64,000 nucleotides of DNA, from contig JBAOHQ010000014.1 of the NCBI GenBank assembly GCA_037045185.1, positions 1 to 64,000 on the forward strand, given 5' to 3'. Position numbers and translations under genes: made by a program. The notes beneath the pieces were generated by a model that was given only the letters and a program-made list of their open reading frames with translations, did no database searches and was not told where the DNA came from. The first letter of the stretch is position 1, and each line of letters opens with the position of its first letter. Below are positions 24,332 to 33,050 of the stretch, one piece after another. The DNA is from JAKOUY01 sp037045185 (GTDB taxonomy: Bacteria > Actinomycetota > Acidimicrobiia > Acidimicrobiales > Ilumatobacteraceae).

Positions 24332-25571
24332 CTAGATCTCCTGCTGGTACTCGAAGCTGAACCCGCCGATCCAGATCACATCGCCGTCGGTGGCCCCGGC
24401 GCGGGCCAGCATCCGCGGCACGCCCAGGCGGCCGAGTTGATGGTCGATGTAGGACAGCGCCTCCGGAGTGGTGACGTCGTTCAGGGCGACCGCCCGCTCC
24501 ACCTGGCGACCGTGCAGGCGGAACTCGTGATCGCCGAGGCGCTCCACCCTGGCCCCGTCCACCTCCGGGCGAATGATGACCACGCCCTCGTGCACCGGCT
24601 GCTCCTGGCGAGCCTCGTGGACCAGCGCGGCCATCCGCCCGACGAGCTCACGCACGCCTTGGCCGGTCACCGCCGACAGCAACTCCCCGTCCCACGGGAA
24701 CATCGCCGAGTCCGACTTGCTGCCGACGACGAGGCGCGGGCGGTCCAGCAACGCCGGCTCGTACTGCTCCAACTCGTCCAGCAGCACCCGCTCTTGCGCA
24801 CCGGGCGACACGCCCTCGACGTTGGCCAGGTCGAGCAGCAGGCACAGCACCCTGGCCCGCTCGATGTGCCGGAGGAACTGGTGTCCAAGGCCGCGCCCCT
24901 CGGCCGCCCCCTCGATGAGGCCCGGAATGTCGGCGACGACGAACTCGGTCTGTTCGTCGAGGCGGACCACGCCGAGGTTCGGCTCCAGCGTGGTGAACGG
25001 GTAGTCGGCGATCTTCGGTTTGGCCACGCTGATCACGCTGATCAGCGTGCTCTTGCCCACGTTCGGGAAATCCGACCAGGGCGACGTCGGCCATCAGCTT
25101 GAGCTCCAGCTTCAGCCAGCGCTCCTCGCCGTGCTCGCCCTGCTCGGCGAAGTTCGGCGCCCGCCGCTTGTTCGACAGGAACTTGGCGTTGCCCCGACCC
25201 CCGCGGCCACCAGCGGCCGCCCGCCAGCGGTCCCCGTGGTTGGCCAGGTCGGCGAGCAGCTCACCGGAGTACAGGTCGGTCACCACCGTGCCCTCCGGCA
25301 CGGCGACCTCCAACGGCTCGCCGCGCTTGCCGTGCAGATCCTTGCCCTTGCCGTGCACGCCGTTGGTGGCCCGGCGGTGCGGGTGGTCCCGGAAGGCGAG
25401 CAGCGAGGCGACGTTGCGATCGGCGACGAGCCACACGTCGCCGCCCTTGCCACCGTCACCACCGTTGGGTCCGCCATACACGACGGGGCCTTCACGGCGG
25501 AACGACACGCAGCCCGCGCCGCCATCACCACCCCGAACGTTGAGTTGTGCCTCGTCGACGAAACCGCTCAT
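24332..25571 (-). CDS. obgE: GTPase Obg (frameshift in the P-loop)
   Basis: Obg/CgtA GTPase of about 412 aa after correction, involved in large ribosomal subunit assembly and stringent control. The Gly-rich Obg fold begins MSGFVDEAQLNVRGGDGGAG and includes YGGPNGGDGGKGGDVWLVAD and AGGRGGRGNAKF. The GTPase domain has the G3 region VVADIPGLIEGAAEGRGLG, and the C-terminal OCT domain ends IGGFSFEYQQEI. The frame breaks at about 25065-25067 within the P-loop, where one extra base turns GFPNVGKSTLIS into an out-of-frame reading. The gene is essential in nearly all bacteria, so assembly error is the natural explanation. rplU and rpmA, its usual upstream partners, are absent; pepN is divergent 77 bp away. 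Confidence 0.93.
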
Positions 25572-25648
25572 GCCTCACCAGTCATTGACCCTGGCAGGCT
25601 ACCGGCGGGCCGCGGGCTCGGCCGGGACGCCAGGGATACGCTGACGCC

Positions 25649-28168
25649 ATGTCCTCGAGCAATCCCTACCGGTTGCCGCGCTCGGTCTCGCCCCACGCCT
25701 ACACCCTGGCCCTCGAACCCGACCTAGCCGCAGCCACCTTCACCGGTCACGCCGTCATCGATGCGATCGTCAACGAGCCGGTAGCCGAGATCGTGCTGAA
25801 CGCCGCCGAACTCGACATCGCCGCGGTTCGCGTCGACGGCCATGACGCCGAGTTCTCGACGGACGAGGAACAGCAGCGGCTGACGATCCATCACGCGCAC
25901 CACGGCGGCGGCGCCGTGATCGAGATCGACTTCACCGGGACGTTGAACGACAAGCTTCGCGGCTGGTATCGCAGCACGTACACCGACGCCGACGGCAACC
26001 GCCAGGTCATCGCCACGTCGCAGATGCAGGCCACCGACTGCCGGCGGGCGTTCCCGTGCTTCGACGAGCCGGACTTCAAGGCCACCTTCGACATCACCCT
26101 GATCGTCGAGCCCGGCCTGCTGGCCGTCTCCAACGGCCCGGAGGTGGAGCGTTCCGTCGAGGGGGCCAAGGAGGTCGTCCGCTTCGGGCGCACCATGCCG
26201 ATGAGCACCTACCTGGTCGCCCTCGTGGTGGGCAAGCTGGACGCGACCGAACCGGTCATGGTCGACCGCCTCGGTGGCGGGTCGATCCCGCTGCGGATCG
26301 TCCACGTCCCCGGCAAGGGGCACCTCACCCAGTTCGGCCTCGACGCCGGCGCCTTCGCCCTTGGCTGGTTCCAGCAGTACTACGGCATCCCCTACCCGAC
26401 CGACAAGTGCGACATGGTCGCCCTGCCGGATTTCGCCGCCGGGGCGATGGAGAACCTCGGCTGCATCACCTACCGCGAGACCCTGCTGCTGGCCGACCCC
26501 GCCGAGGCCACCCAGGCCGAGCTGCAGAACCTCGGCGACGTCATCTCCCACGAGTTGGCGCACATGTGGTTCGGCGACCTGGTCACGATGCGCTGGTGGA
26601 ACGGCATCTGGCTGAACGAGGCCTTCGCCACGTTCATGGAGGTGGCCTGCTGCGACGCCTTCCGGCCCGACTGGCGGCGCTGGGCCAGCTTCAGCCTGGA
26701 GCGCAGCGCAGCGTTCGAGGTGGACTCGCTGGCCTCGACGCGCACCGTCGAGTTCCCGGTGGAGGCGCCGGAGGACTGTGAGGGGATGTTCGACGTGCTG
26801 ACCTACGAAAAGGGCGGCTCGCTGCTGCGCATGCTGGAGCAGTACCTCGGCGAGGAGCGGTTCCGCGCGGGTGTGAGCCATTACCTGAGGGTCCATGAGT
26901 ACGGCAACACCGAGACCGGTGATCTGTGGGACGCCATCGAGGAGGCCAACCCGGACACCCCGGTTCGCCGGCTGATGGACAGCTGGATCTGGCAGGCCGG
27001 GTACCCGCTGGTGTCGGCCGCGCTGCAGGGCAGCGAGTTGGTGCTCCGCCAGCAGCGCTTCGGCTTCGATGAGACCAGCGACGCAACGCTGTTCGTCATC
27101 CCCCTGCATCTGTCGGTGGACGGTGTGGCCTCCAAGGTGTTGCTCGACGGCGACGACGTGCGCATCGGCCTCCCGTCGGCGGACAGCGTCGTGGTGGTCA
27201 ACGCCGGGGGCCACGGCTTCCTGCGAGTCACCTACGACCGAGCCCTGCGATCGAGGCTGCTGGGGGCCGGCAGCGAAGCGCTGTCCACCATCGATCGCTA
27301 CAACCTGGTGGACGACGCCTGGCAAGAGGTGGTGGCCGGAAGGATGGCCGCAGCGGACTTCGTCGACTTCGTCGATGGGTTCGCCGACGAGCGCGACCTG
27401 GCGGTGTGGCAGGCGATCGTTGGCGGGCTGCGCGGTGTCTGGCGCCTGGCGGGTGGCAACGGCGGGGCCGACGCGGTGGTGGCGGCGCGGGTGCGCCGGC
27501 TGGTACGGCCCGTCGTGGAGTCGATCGGCTGGTCGCCGGCGCCCGGCGAGGACGACCTCACCCGCAAGCTCCGCGGTCTGCTGGTCGCGGCGCTCGGCAC
27601 CATCGGCGCCGACGCCGAGGTGGTGGAGCAGGCCCGAGCCTGGATCGACGGCGACGAGCCCGAGCTGGTCGCCGCGGCGACCACGGTGGTGGCGGCGAAC
27701 GGGACCGACGAGGACTATGAGCGCTTCGTCCTCGCCTTCCGCAACGCGGCGACCCCGCAGATCGAGCGCCGCTACCTGTTCGCCCTGGCCGACTTCCCCG
27801 CCGCCGGGCAGATGGCGCGTACGATCGAGCTGGCCTTCGGCGAGACGGTGCGCAGCCAGGACGCGCCGTTCCTGTTGAACCGGGCCATCGCCAACCGCGA
27901 CCATGGCGCAGCGGCGTGGCGCGAGGTCCGCCGACGGTGGCAGGCGGCCAACGACCGGTTCCCCACCAACACGATCGGGCGGATGGTAGAACCGGTCAAG
28001 CTGCTCACGGACCCGGCGGTGACCGCCGACATCCACAGCTTCTTCGCCGAGCACCCGATCCCCCAGGCTGCCAAGTCACTGGAACAGACGCTGGAGCGCC
28101 AGCGCGTCAACGCCGCCTTGTTCGCCCGCGAGCACGATGGTCTCGGCGAGCGCCTCGGTCAGCTGTAG
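25649..28168 (+). CDS. pepN: Aminopeptidase N (M1 family)
   Basis: Zinc aminopeptidase of 839 aa, the actinobacterial PepN size. GAMENLGC marks the N-terminal amine-recognition site, and HELAHMWFGDLV with WLNEAFATFME gives the HExxH-x18-E zinc ligands near residues 300-325. The N-terminal beta domain has ATDCRRAFPCFDEPDFKATF. The C-terminal ERAP1-like helical domain runs from about residue 520 to the end. It removes N-terminal residues from peptides in the cytoplasm. It is divergent from obgE, and its last 10 bases overlap the convergent lipoprotein gene. The frame is intact. Confidence 0.95.
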   Translation: MSSSNPYRLPRSVSPHAYTLALEPDLAAATFTGHAVIDAIVNEPVAEIVLNAAELDIAAVRVDGHDAEFSTDEEQQRLTIHHAHHGGGAVIEIDFTGTLNDKLRGWYRSTYTDADGNRQVIATSQMQATDCRRAFPCFDEPDFKATFDITLIVEPGLLAVSNGPEVERSVEGAKEVVRFGRTMPMSTYLVALVVGKLDATEPVMVDRLGGGSIPLRIVHVPGKGHLTQFGLDAGAFALGWFQQYYGIPYPTDKCDMVALPDFAAGAMENLGCITYRETLLLADPAEATQAELQNLGDVISHELAHMWFGDLVTMRWWNGIWLNEAFATFMEVACCDAFRPDWRRWASFSLERSAAFEVDSLASTRTVEFPVEAPEDCEGMFDVLTYEKGGSLLRMLEQYLGEERFRAGVSHYLRVHEYGNTETGDLWDAIEEANPDTPVRRLMDSWIWQAGYPLVSAALQGSELVLRQQRFGFDETSDATLFVIPLHLSVDGVASKVLLDGDDVRIGLPSADSVVVVNAGGHGFLRVTYDRALRSRLLGAGSEALSTIDRYNLVDDAWQEVVAGRMAAADFVDFVDGFADERDLAVWQAIVGGLRGVWRLAGGNGGADAVVAARVRRLVRPVVESIGWSPAPGEDDLTRKLRGLLVAALGTIGADAEVVEQARAWIDGDEPELVAAATTVVAANGTDEDYERFVLAFRNAATPQIERRYLFALADFPAAGQMARTIELAFGETVRSQDAPFLLNRAIANRDHGAAAWREVRRRWQAANDRFPTNTIGRMVEPVKLLTDPAVTADIHSFFAEHPIPQAAKSLEQTLERQRVNAALFAREHDGLGERLGQL

Positions 28169-29142
28169 AAGCCGCCGTAGGTGATCAGGGTGATCTTGCC
28201 GCCCTCGACGTGCAGGGCGACGATGCCGATCAGGTCGGCGCCGTTCCCGCTGTCGGGCACCACCTGCAGCAGCACCGGCGGGGCCGACCCGACGGTGTAG
28301 GTGAGCACGCCAGCCGAGGCATCGGCGGCGGCCCAACCGTCACCCGGATTGGCGGCCACGTCGGCCAGCACCTTGTCGGGCTTCTGGCCCTTGGCGATGC
28401 GGCTGCCGATGCGCTTGTCGTAGCTGTCGTGCAGGGCGGTGGCCAGCTTGGCCAGGTCGGCGCCGGTGCCAGTCACGGTGGCGCCACCATCTTGGCTGTA
28501 CCCGGTGTAGACGACCCGGACCGACTTGTCGAGCGGCAACGTCAGGGCGAAGGATCCCGCCCGATCGATCCCCATGGCCGTGGCGTCGTCGCCGAACTCC
28601 TCGCAGCGGTCGGGGATCTTCGAGCACGCCTCAAGGCGGAAGACCTTCAGCTTCAGGGGCTTGCTCGGCACCTTGCGGAACTGGCCCTCGGCGAAGTAGG
28701 TCCCGTCGGCCAGCTGGCCACCTTCGGCGGGCAGTTCAGGCGACGGAGTGCCGTGGAAGTTCTCGGCACAGCACGGCACTGCCAGCGGCCCGGGAACCGA
28801 GGCGCCGTTGGTGGGCTTCCAGTTGTCCTTCACCGGGGGCGCCGTGGTGGTCGTGGTGGTCGTGCTGGGCTTCGGCTTGGTGGTCGTGGTGGTCGTGCTG
28901 GGCTTCGGCTTGGTCGTACCGGGGGGCGGCGCGTTGGTGACCTCGGGTGGGTTGACCGTCACCACCGGCAGGGTGTCGACGGCGATCGACGGATCAGTGG
29001 GCTCGGGCAGGCTGGCGCCGGACACCACCGAGTTGGTGACCGGGGCAACCGACGACGAGCTGTCGGACGAGCAGGCGGCCAGGCCGCCGAGCGCCACGGC
29101 GACGAGCGCCAGGCGCGAGGGGATGGAGACGTTCACTCCCAC
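28159..29142 (-). CDS. Lipoprotein with Thr/Pro linker
   Basis: Protein of 327 aa with a lipobox (LGGLAACSSDSSS, Cys near residue 24) and a long disordered linker made of TTTTTTKPKPS repeats encoded by a tandem repeat. A C-terminal domain contains VPCCAENFHGTPSPELPAEG, FRLEACSKIPDRCEEFG and VRVVYTGYSQDGGATVTG. Four Cys in the domain could form disulfides outside the cell. Thr-rich linkers like this are common on actinobacterial surface lipoproteins. I do not recognise the domain. The start is GTG 29142 or the GTG two codons later; the 3' end overlaps pepN by 10 bp. Confidence 0.75.
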   Translation of the reverse strand: MGVNVSIPSRLALVAVALGGLAACSSDSSSSVAPVTNSVVSGASLPEPTDPSIAVDTLPVVTVNPPEVTNAPPPGTTKPKPSTTTTTTKPKPSTTTTTTTAPPVKDNWKPTNGASVPGPLAVPCCAENFHGTPSPELPAEGGQLADGTYFAEGQFRKVPSKPLKLKVFRLEACSKIPDRCEEFGDDATAMGIDRAGSFALTLPLDKSVRVVYTGYSQDGGATVTGTGADLAKLATALHDSYDKRIGSRIAKGQKPDKVLADVAANPGDGWAAADASAGVLTYTVGSAPPVLLQVVPDSGNGADLIGIVALHVEGGKITLITYGGFYS

Positions 29143-29183
29143 ATGATGCCTCTCGACGCCCCGTGATACAGCGCGGGACGCAG

Positions 29184-30815
29184 TCAGGCGTCTGGGGCGC
29201 GCCGTGGAGGCGTCTCCACGACGAGCTCACCGGCGGCGTGATGGGCGCGCAGGACCTTCTTGTCGAACTTGCCGACGCTGGTCTTGGGCACCACGTCGAC
29301 GAAGGACCACTGATCGGGGACCCAGAACTTCGCCGTGCGACCGTCGAGCCAGTGACGCAGGTCATCGGCAGTGACCGCACTGCCGGACTTGCGCACCACA
29401 CAGGCCAGCGGGCGCTCGTCCCAGCGCTCGTCGGGCACGCCGATCACCGCAGCCTCGGCCACATCGGGGTGACCCATGATCGTGTTCTCCAGGTCGACCG
29501 AGGAGACCCATTCGCCACCGGACTTGATCACGTCCTTGGCCCGGTCGCTGATCATCACGTAGCCGTTGGGCGTGACCGAGGCGACGTCGCCGGTGCGCAG
29601 CCAGCCGTCGTCGAACCGGTCAGGGTCATCGACGCGGTAGTACGAGCCGGCGATCCACCCGCCGCGCACCTCGATCTCGCCCAGCGACTCGCCGTCCCAC
29701 GGCTGCACCTGCCCCTCGTCGTTGACGATGCGCAACTCCACGCCGGGGATGACCCGCCCGGTCTTGACCCGCCAGTCCACCTCCGACAGTCCGGCCATGT
29801 CCTTGGGTGGTGCGCCGAAGGCGCAGACCGGGCTGGTCTCGGTCATCCCCCACCCCTGGCTGATCCACACGCCGAAGGTGCGCTGGTACCCCTCGATCAG
29901 GGCCCGCGGCACCGCCGCACCGCCGCACATGACCATCCGCAACGACGACAGGTCGGCGGTGGACGCGTTCTGCAGCAGGTCGTTCAACACCGTGGGCACG
30001 GCCCCGGTGATGGTGGGCCTGGTCTCGGCGATGATCCGAGCCAGCGGCCCGGCCTGCAGGAACTGCTGAGGGAACACCAGGTCGGCGCCGATGAACCATG
30101 CCGCGTACGGCACCCCCCAGGCGTTGGCGTGAAACATCGGCACGATGACGAGCATCCGATCGGTCTCGGCCAATCCGAGCGAGGCGCTGGACGTCACCAT
30201 CAGCGAGTGCAGGTACGTGCTGCGGTGGCTGTACATGACGCCCTTGGGGTTGCCCGTCGTGCCCGACGTGTAACACATCGCCGCGCCGGTGTTCTCGGGG
30301 ACCTCGGGATAGGCGAAGCCGGGCGACTCGGCGGCCAGCAGGGTCTCGTAGTCGAGCGTCTCCCCGAGGCTCGACGTGTCGCCCTCGCCCACCACGATGA
30401 TGTGCCGCACGGTGGGGAGTTCGTCCCGGACCCGTCCGAGCAGGGCGGCGATCGAGGCGTCGACGATGATCACCTGATCCTCGGCGTGGTTGATCACGTA
30501 GTCGAGTTGCTCGGGGAACAGGCGGATGTTCAAGGTGTGCAGGACAGCGCCCAGGCACGGGATGGCCAGGTACGCCTCGAGGTGTGCCTGGTTGTTCCAC
30601 AGGAACGTGCCCACCCGGTCACCTGGTTTGACGCCCAGGCGTGTGAGTGCGGCCGCCAGCCGGTCGGCGCGATCGGCAACCTCGGCGAAGGTGGACTCGC
30701 TGTATCCGTCACCGGTGAAGGTGATGACCTTGCTGTTGGCGTGCTGCACGCGACCATGCTCGAACAGTGGCCGGATCGTCAGCTGGTAGTCGTCCTGCAT
30801 CGTGCTGATCGGCAT
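29184..30815 (-). CDS. Long-chain fatty acyl-CoA ligase (AMP-forming)
   Basis: ANL-superfamily ligase of 543 aa. It has the P-loop YTSGTTGNPKGVMYSHRS near residue 185, the A5 motif QGWGMTETSPV near residue 330, GWLRTGDVASV near residue 415 and SDRAKDVIKSGGEWVSS, ending with the catalytic Lys motif VGKFDKKVLR. The pattern AYLAIPCLGAVLHTLNIRL and GEWVSSVDLENTIMGHPDV fits medium/long-chain ligases of the FadD/AlkK type. It activates fatty acids for beta-oxidation or for the storage-lipid pathway. AGGGGGC precedes the ATG at 30815. Divergent from thrH with a 76-bp gap. Chain length is not predictable. Confidence 0.9.
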   Translation of the reverse strand: MPISTMQDDYQLTIRPLFEHGRVQHANSKVITFTGDGYSESTFAEVADRADRLAAALTRLGVKPGDRVGTFLWNNQAHLEAYLAIPCLGAVLHTLNIRLFPEQLDYVINHAEDQVIIVDASIAALLGRVRDELPTVRHIIVVGEGDTSSLGETLDYETLLAAESPGFAYPEVPENTGAAMCYTSGTTGNPKGVMYSHRSTYLHSLMVTSSASLGLAETDRMLVIVPMFHANAWGVPYAAWFIGADLVFPQQFLQAGPLARIIAETRPTITGAVPTVLNDLLQNASTADLSSLRMVMCGGAAVPRALIEGYQRTFGVWISQGWGMTETSPVCAFGAPPKDMAGLSEVDWRVKTGRVIPGVELRIVNDEGQVQPWDGESLGEIEVRGGWIAGSYYRVDDPDRFDDGWLRTGDVASVTPNGYVMISDRAKDVIKSGGEWVSSVDLENTIMGHPDVAEAAVIGVPDERWDERPLACVVRKSGSAVTADDLRHWLDGRTAKFWVPDQWSFVDVVPKTSVGKFDKKVLRAHHAAGELVVETPPRRAPDA

Positions 30816-30891
30816 GGCGCCCCCTTGTGGCTCTGCGTGGGACCACGGCTGACCGTGATCACGTTGCGCGGCCCACAGTACCGACGGAACA

Positions 30892-31527
30892 ATGTCGCCT
30901 GTGAATGCCACGCCCCGCCAGACCATCGTGACCCTTGACCTCGAAGGCGTGCTGGTCCCCGAGATCTGGATCGCCGTGGCCGAACGAACCGGGATCGAAG
31001 CACTGCGGCGCACCACGCGCGACGAGCCCGACTACGACGCGCTGATGCGTTTCCGGCTGGACCTCCTCGACCGCCACGGCCTGACCATGCCGCTGATCGC
31101 CGACGTCATCGCCGGCCTGGCCCCCTTGGACGGGGCCCGTGAGTTCCTCGATCGGCTGCGCTCGATCACCCAGGTGATCATCCTCAGCGACACCTTCGAG
31201 CAGTTCGCCGCGCCGCTGATGCGCCAGCTGGGCATGCCCACCATCCTGTGCCACCAGCTGGTCATCACCGGCCAGCGGATCACCGGGTACTCCCTGCGGA
31301 TGGCCGACCAGAAACGCCACGCGGTCACCGCCCTGCGCGGCCTGAACTACCGGGTCGTCGCTGCCGGGGACTCCTACAACGACGCCGCCATGCTGGGCGC
31401 GGCCGACGCCGGGTTCTGGTTCCACGCACCGGACGGCATCGCCGCCCAGTTCCCCCAGTTCCCGCGAACCGACACCTACACCGACCTACTGGAGCGGATC
31501 ACCGCCGCGCTCACGGCGCCGTCGTGA
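30892..31527 (+). CDS. thrH: ThrH-type bifunctional phosphoserine phosphatase/homoserine phosphotransferase
   Basis: HAD-superfamily protein of 211 aa. It has VTLDLEGVLVPEIW near residue 13 (catalytic Asp pair D-x-E, as in ThrH), IILSDTFEQFAAPLM near residue 95, the conserved Lys in MADQKRHAV, and VVAAGDSYNDAAMLGAAD near residue 155. ThrH from Pseudomonas transfers phosphate from phosphoserine to homoserine, giving phosphohomoserine and serine. Whether this homolog makes serine, threonine precursor or both is not fixed. A GTG at 30901 is an alternative start. The 3' end overlaps the convergent hydrolase by 17 bp. Confidence 0.87.
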   Translation: MSPVNATPRQTIVTLDLEGVLVPEIWIAVAERTGIEALRRTTRDEPDYDALMRFRLDLLDRHGLTMPLIADVIAGLAPLDGAREFLDRLRSITQVIILSDTFEQFAAPLMRQLGMPTILCHQLVITGQRITGYSLRMADQKRHAVTALRGLNYRVVAAGDSYNDAAMLGAADAGFWFHAPDGIAAQFPQFPRTDTYTDLLERITAALTAPS

Positions 31528-32278
31528 GCTCGGTGAGCCGGTCGACGATGTCGAAGTGGTGCGTGCCGGCGAACTCGCGCAGGTCGACCTGGCACCCGCC
31601 GGCCGCCAGGAGGGCGCCGTAGTCACGGCTCATCTCGGCGAAGCGGGGCGTGTCCCGATCACCCCACCACAGCTCCACCGGGATGGACGTGACCCGTACG
31701 CCTGCGACCAGCGGGCTCAGGGCCGCGGCGCGTTCGGCATCCAGACGGAGGGCGTCGTTCATCGACGTGCCTGGCAGCTCACGCAGGTCGAACACACCGC
31801 TGACGAGGACGCAGCGGCGGACATCAGCAGCCGAGGGGTGGGCCAGCGTCGTCATCGCCACCAGCTGGGCGCCCGCCGAGTGGCCGGCCACGACGAGCGG
31901 GCCACCGACCGCCGAGCCCACCGCCACCAACGCTTCGCTCACGTCGGCCAGCATTCGCTCCACGGTTCCCACCGGGGCGACGGTGTACTCGACGGCGGCG
32001 TAGCCCCACCCGCTCGACACCACCGGCGGGGCCAGGAACAGCGAGTCGGCGGCGGACAGCGCCTGCCAGTACCCGCCATGGACGAAGACCAGCGTCGGGT
32101 GGCCCGACCTGGGCCGGATCACCACGGTTCCGCCCTCCAGGGTGAGCACCCGACCCCCGAGGTCGGCGGCCGCCCGGGCGCTGCGGGCTACGTAGTCGTC
32201 GATGAACGGTTGGGCGGATCCGCCCACCATCGAGCTGGGCGAATAGGCCTGTTCGAGGCGCCGATCCACGCTCGGCAC
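31511..32278 (-). CDS. Alpha/beta hydrolase, kynurenine formamidase-like
   Basis: Hydrolase of about 255 aa. The GTG start at 32278 gives VPSVDRRLEQAYSPSSMVGG, and the LEQAYSPSS pattern is typical of the BD-FAE/kynurenine-formamidase group. FVHGGYWQALS near residue 70 is the oxyanion loop, AGHSAGAQLVAM near residue 140 holds the nucleophile, and FAGTHHFDIVDRL near the end holds the catalytic His. It hydrolyses an ester or N-formyl amide. No tryptophan-degradation genes are adjacent, so the substrate is open. Its 3' end overlaps thrH by 17 bp. Divergent from the fasciclin lipoprotein. Confidence 0.82.
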   Translation of the reverse strand: MPSVDRRLEQAYSPSSMVGGSAQPFIDDYVARSARAAADLGGRVLTLEGGTVVIRPRSGHPTLVFVHGGYWQALSAADSLFLAPPVVSSGWGYAAVEYTVAPVGTVERMLADVSEALVAVGSAVGGPLVVAGHSAGAQLVAMTTLAHPSAADVRRCVLVSGVFDLRELPGTSMNDALRLDAERAAALSPLVAGVRVTSIPVELWWGDRDTPRFAEMSRDYGALLAAGGCQVDLREFAGTHHFDIVDRLTELTTAP

Positions 32279-32356
32279 GCTACGGCCGTTCGACCCGGCC
32301 CGCCGCGGTCCGACCTCACTTTCGAATTCGCCAGCCGATGTCGTAGCGTTGTCCGC

Positions 32357-33028
32357 GTGTCTACGACCCGCCATTCCGTGAAGCTCCTCGCGCTCGTTTC
32401 CGCCGCCGTGCTGTCCGTCGGGGCCGCCGCCTGTAGTGACGACCCGAGCGATGCCGTCAACAACGACCCAGCGGCCGCCAACGCCACTACCACCTCCACC
32501 ACCGAGGCCCCGGTGGTCATGCCGAAGGCCGACATCGTCGGGACGGCGCTGGAGAACGGCGTGTTCACCCAACTGGCCGGGCTCGTGGTCGATGCCGGCC
32601 TGGTGGACACGCTGCGCGGCGAGGGCCCGTTCACCGTCTTCGCCCCCACCGACGACGCCTTCCCGGCGGCCCTGACGCCGGTGCTCGACGTGCTTCACCA
32701 GCCCGAGAACCTCAAGCTGCTGCAAGCCGTGCTGACCTACCACGTCGTGCCCGGCCGGCTGGCGCCGGCGGACATCAAAGACGGCGAGCTGGTCACCGTG
32801 CAGGGCGAGAAGCTCACCGTCACCCACAACGGTGACAAGCTGGTCATCAACGGCAACGAGGTCGCCGCCGGTCCGGTGGACGCCACCAACGGCAACGTCT
32901 ACGTGATGGGCGCCGTGCTGGTCCCGCCGTCGATGATGTCGACGGTGCAGGACATCCTGGCCAAGGCCGCCACCGCTGGCACCGCCGCCGCGGGTACCTC
33001 CGCCGATACCACCAAGACCACCGGCTGA
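32357..33028 (+). CDS. Fasciclin-domain lipoprotein
   Basis: Protein of 223 aa starting at GTG 32357. It has a signal peptide with lipobox SVGAAACSDDPS (Cys near residue 26), a Thr-rich linker, then one fasciclin (FAS1) domain: GEGPFTVFAPTDDAFPAAL, LKLLQAVLTYHVVPGRL and VATNGNVYVMGAVLVPP-like C-terminal strands (seen as DATNGNVYVMGAVLVPP). FAS1 lipoproteins are secreted, membrane-anchored adhesion-type proteins such as MPT83. A short Ala/Thr tail follows. It is 22 bp before hrpA but probably a separate unit. Confidence 0.93.
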   Translation: MSTTRHSVKLLALVSAAVLSVGAAACSDDPSDAVNNDPAAANATTTSTTEAPVVMPKADIVGTALENGVFTQLAGLVVDAGLVDTLRGEGPFTVFAPTDDAFPAALTPVLDVLHQPENLKLLQAVLTYHVVPGRLAPADIKDGELVTVQGEKLTVTHNGDKLVINGNEVAAGPVDATNGNVYVMGAVLVPPSMMSTVQDILAKAATAGTAAAGTSADTTKTTG

Positions 33029-33050
33029 CGTTTCCCGTACTGTCGCGCCG

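Noticed and set aside
25724..28054. 776-codon open frame antisense to pepN
   Set aside because: Composition is His/Gln/Val-rich shadow coding; pepN on the other strand has all zinc-site motifs.
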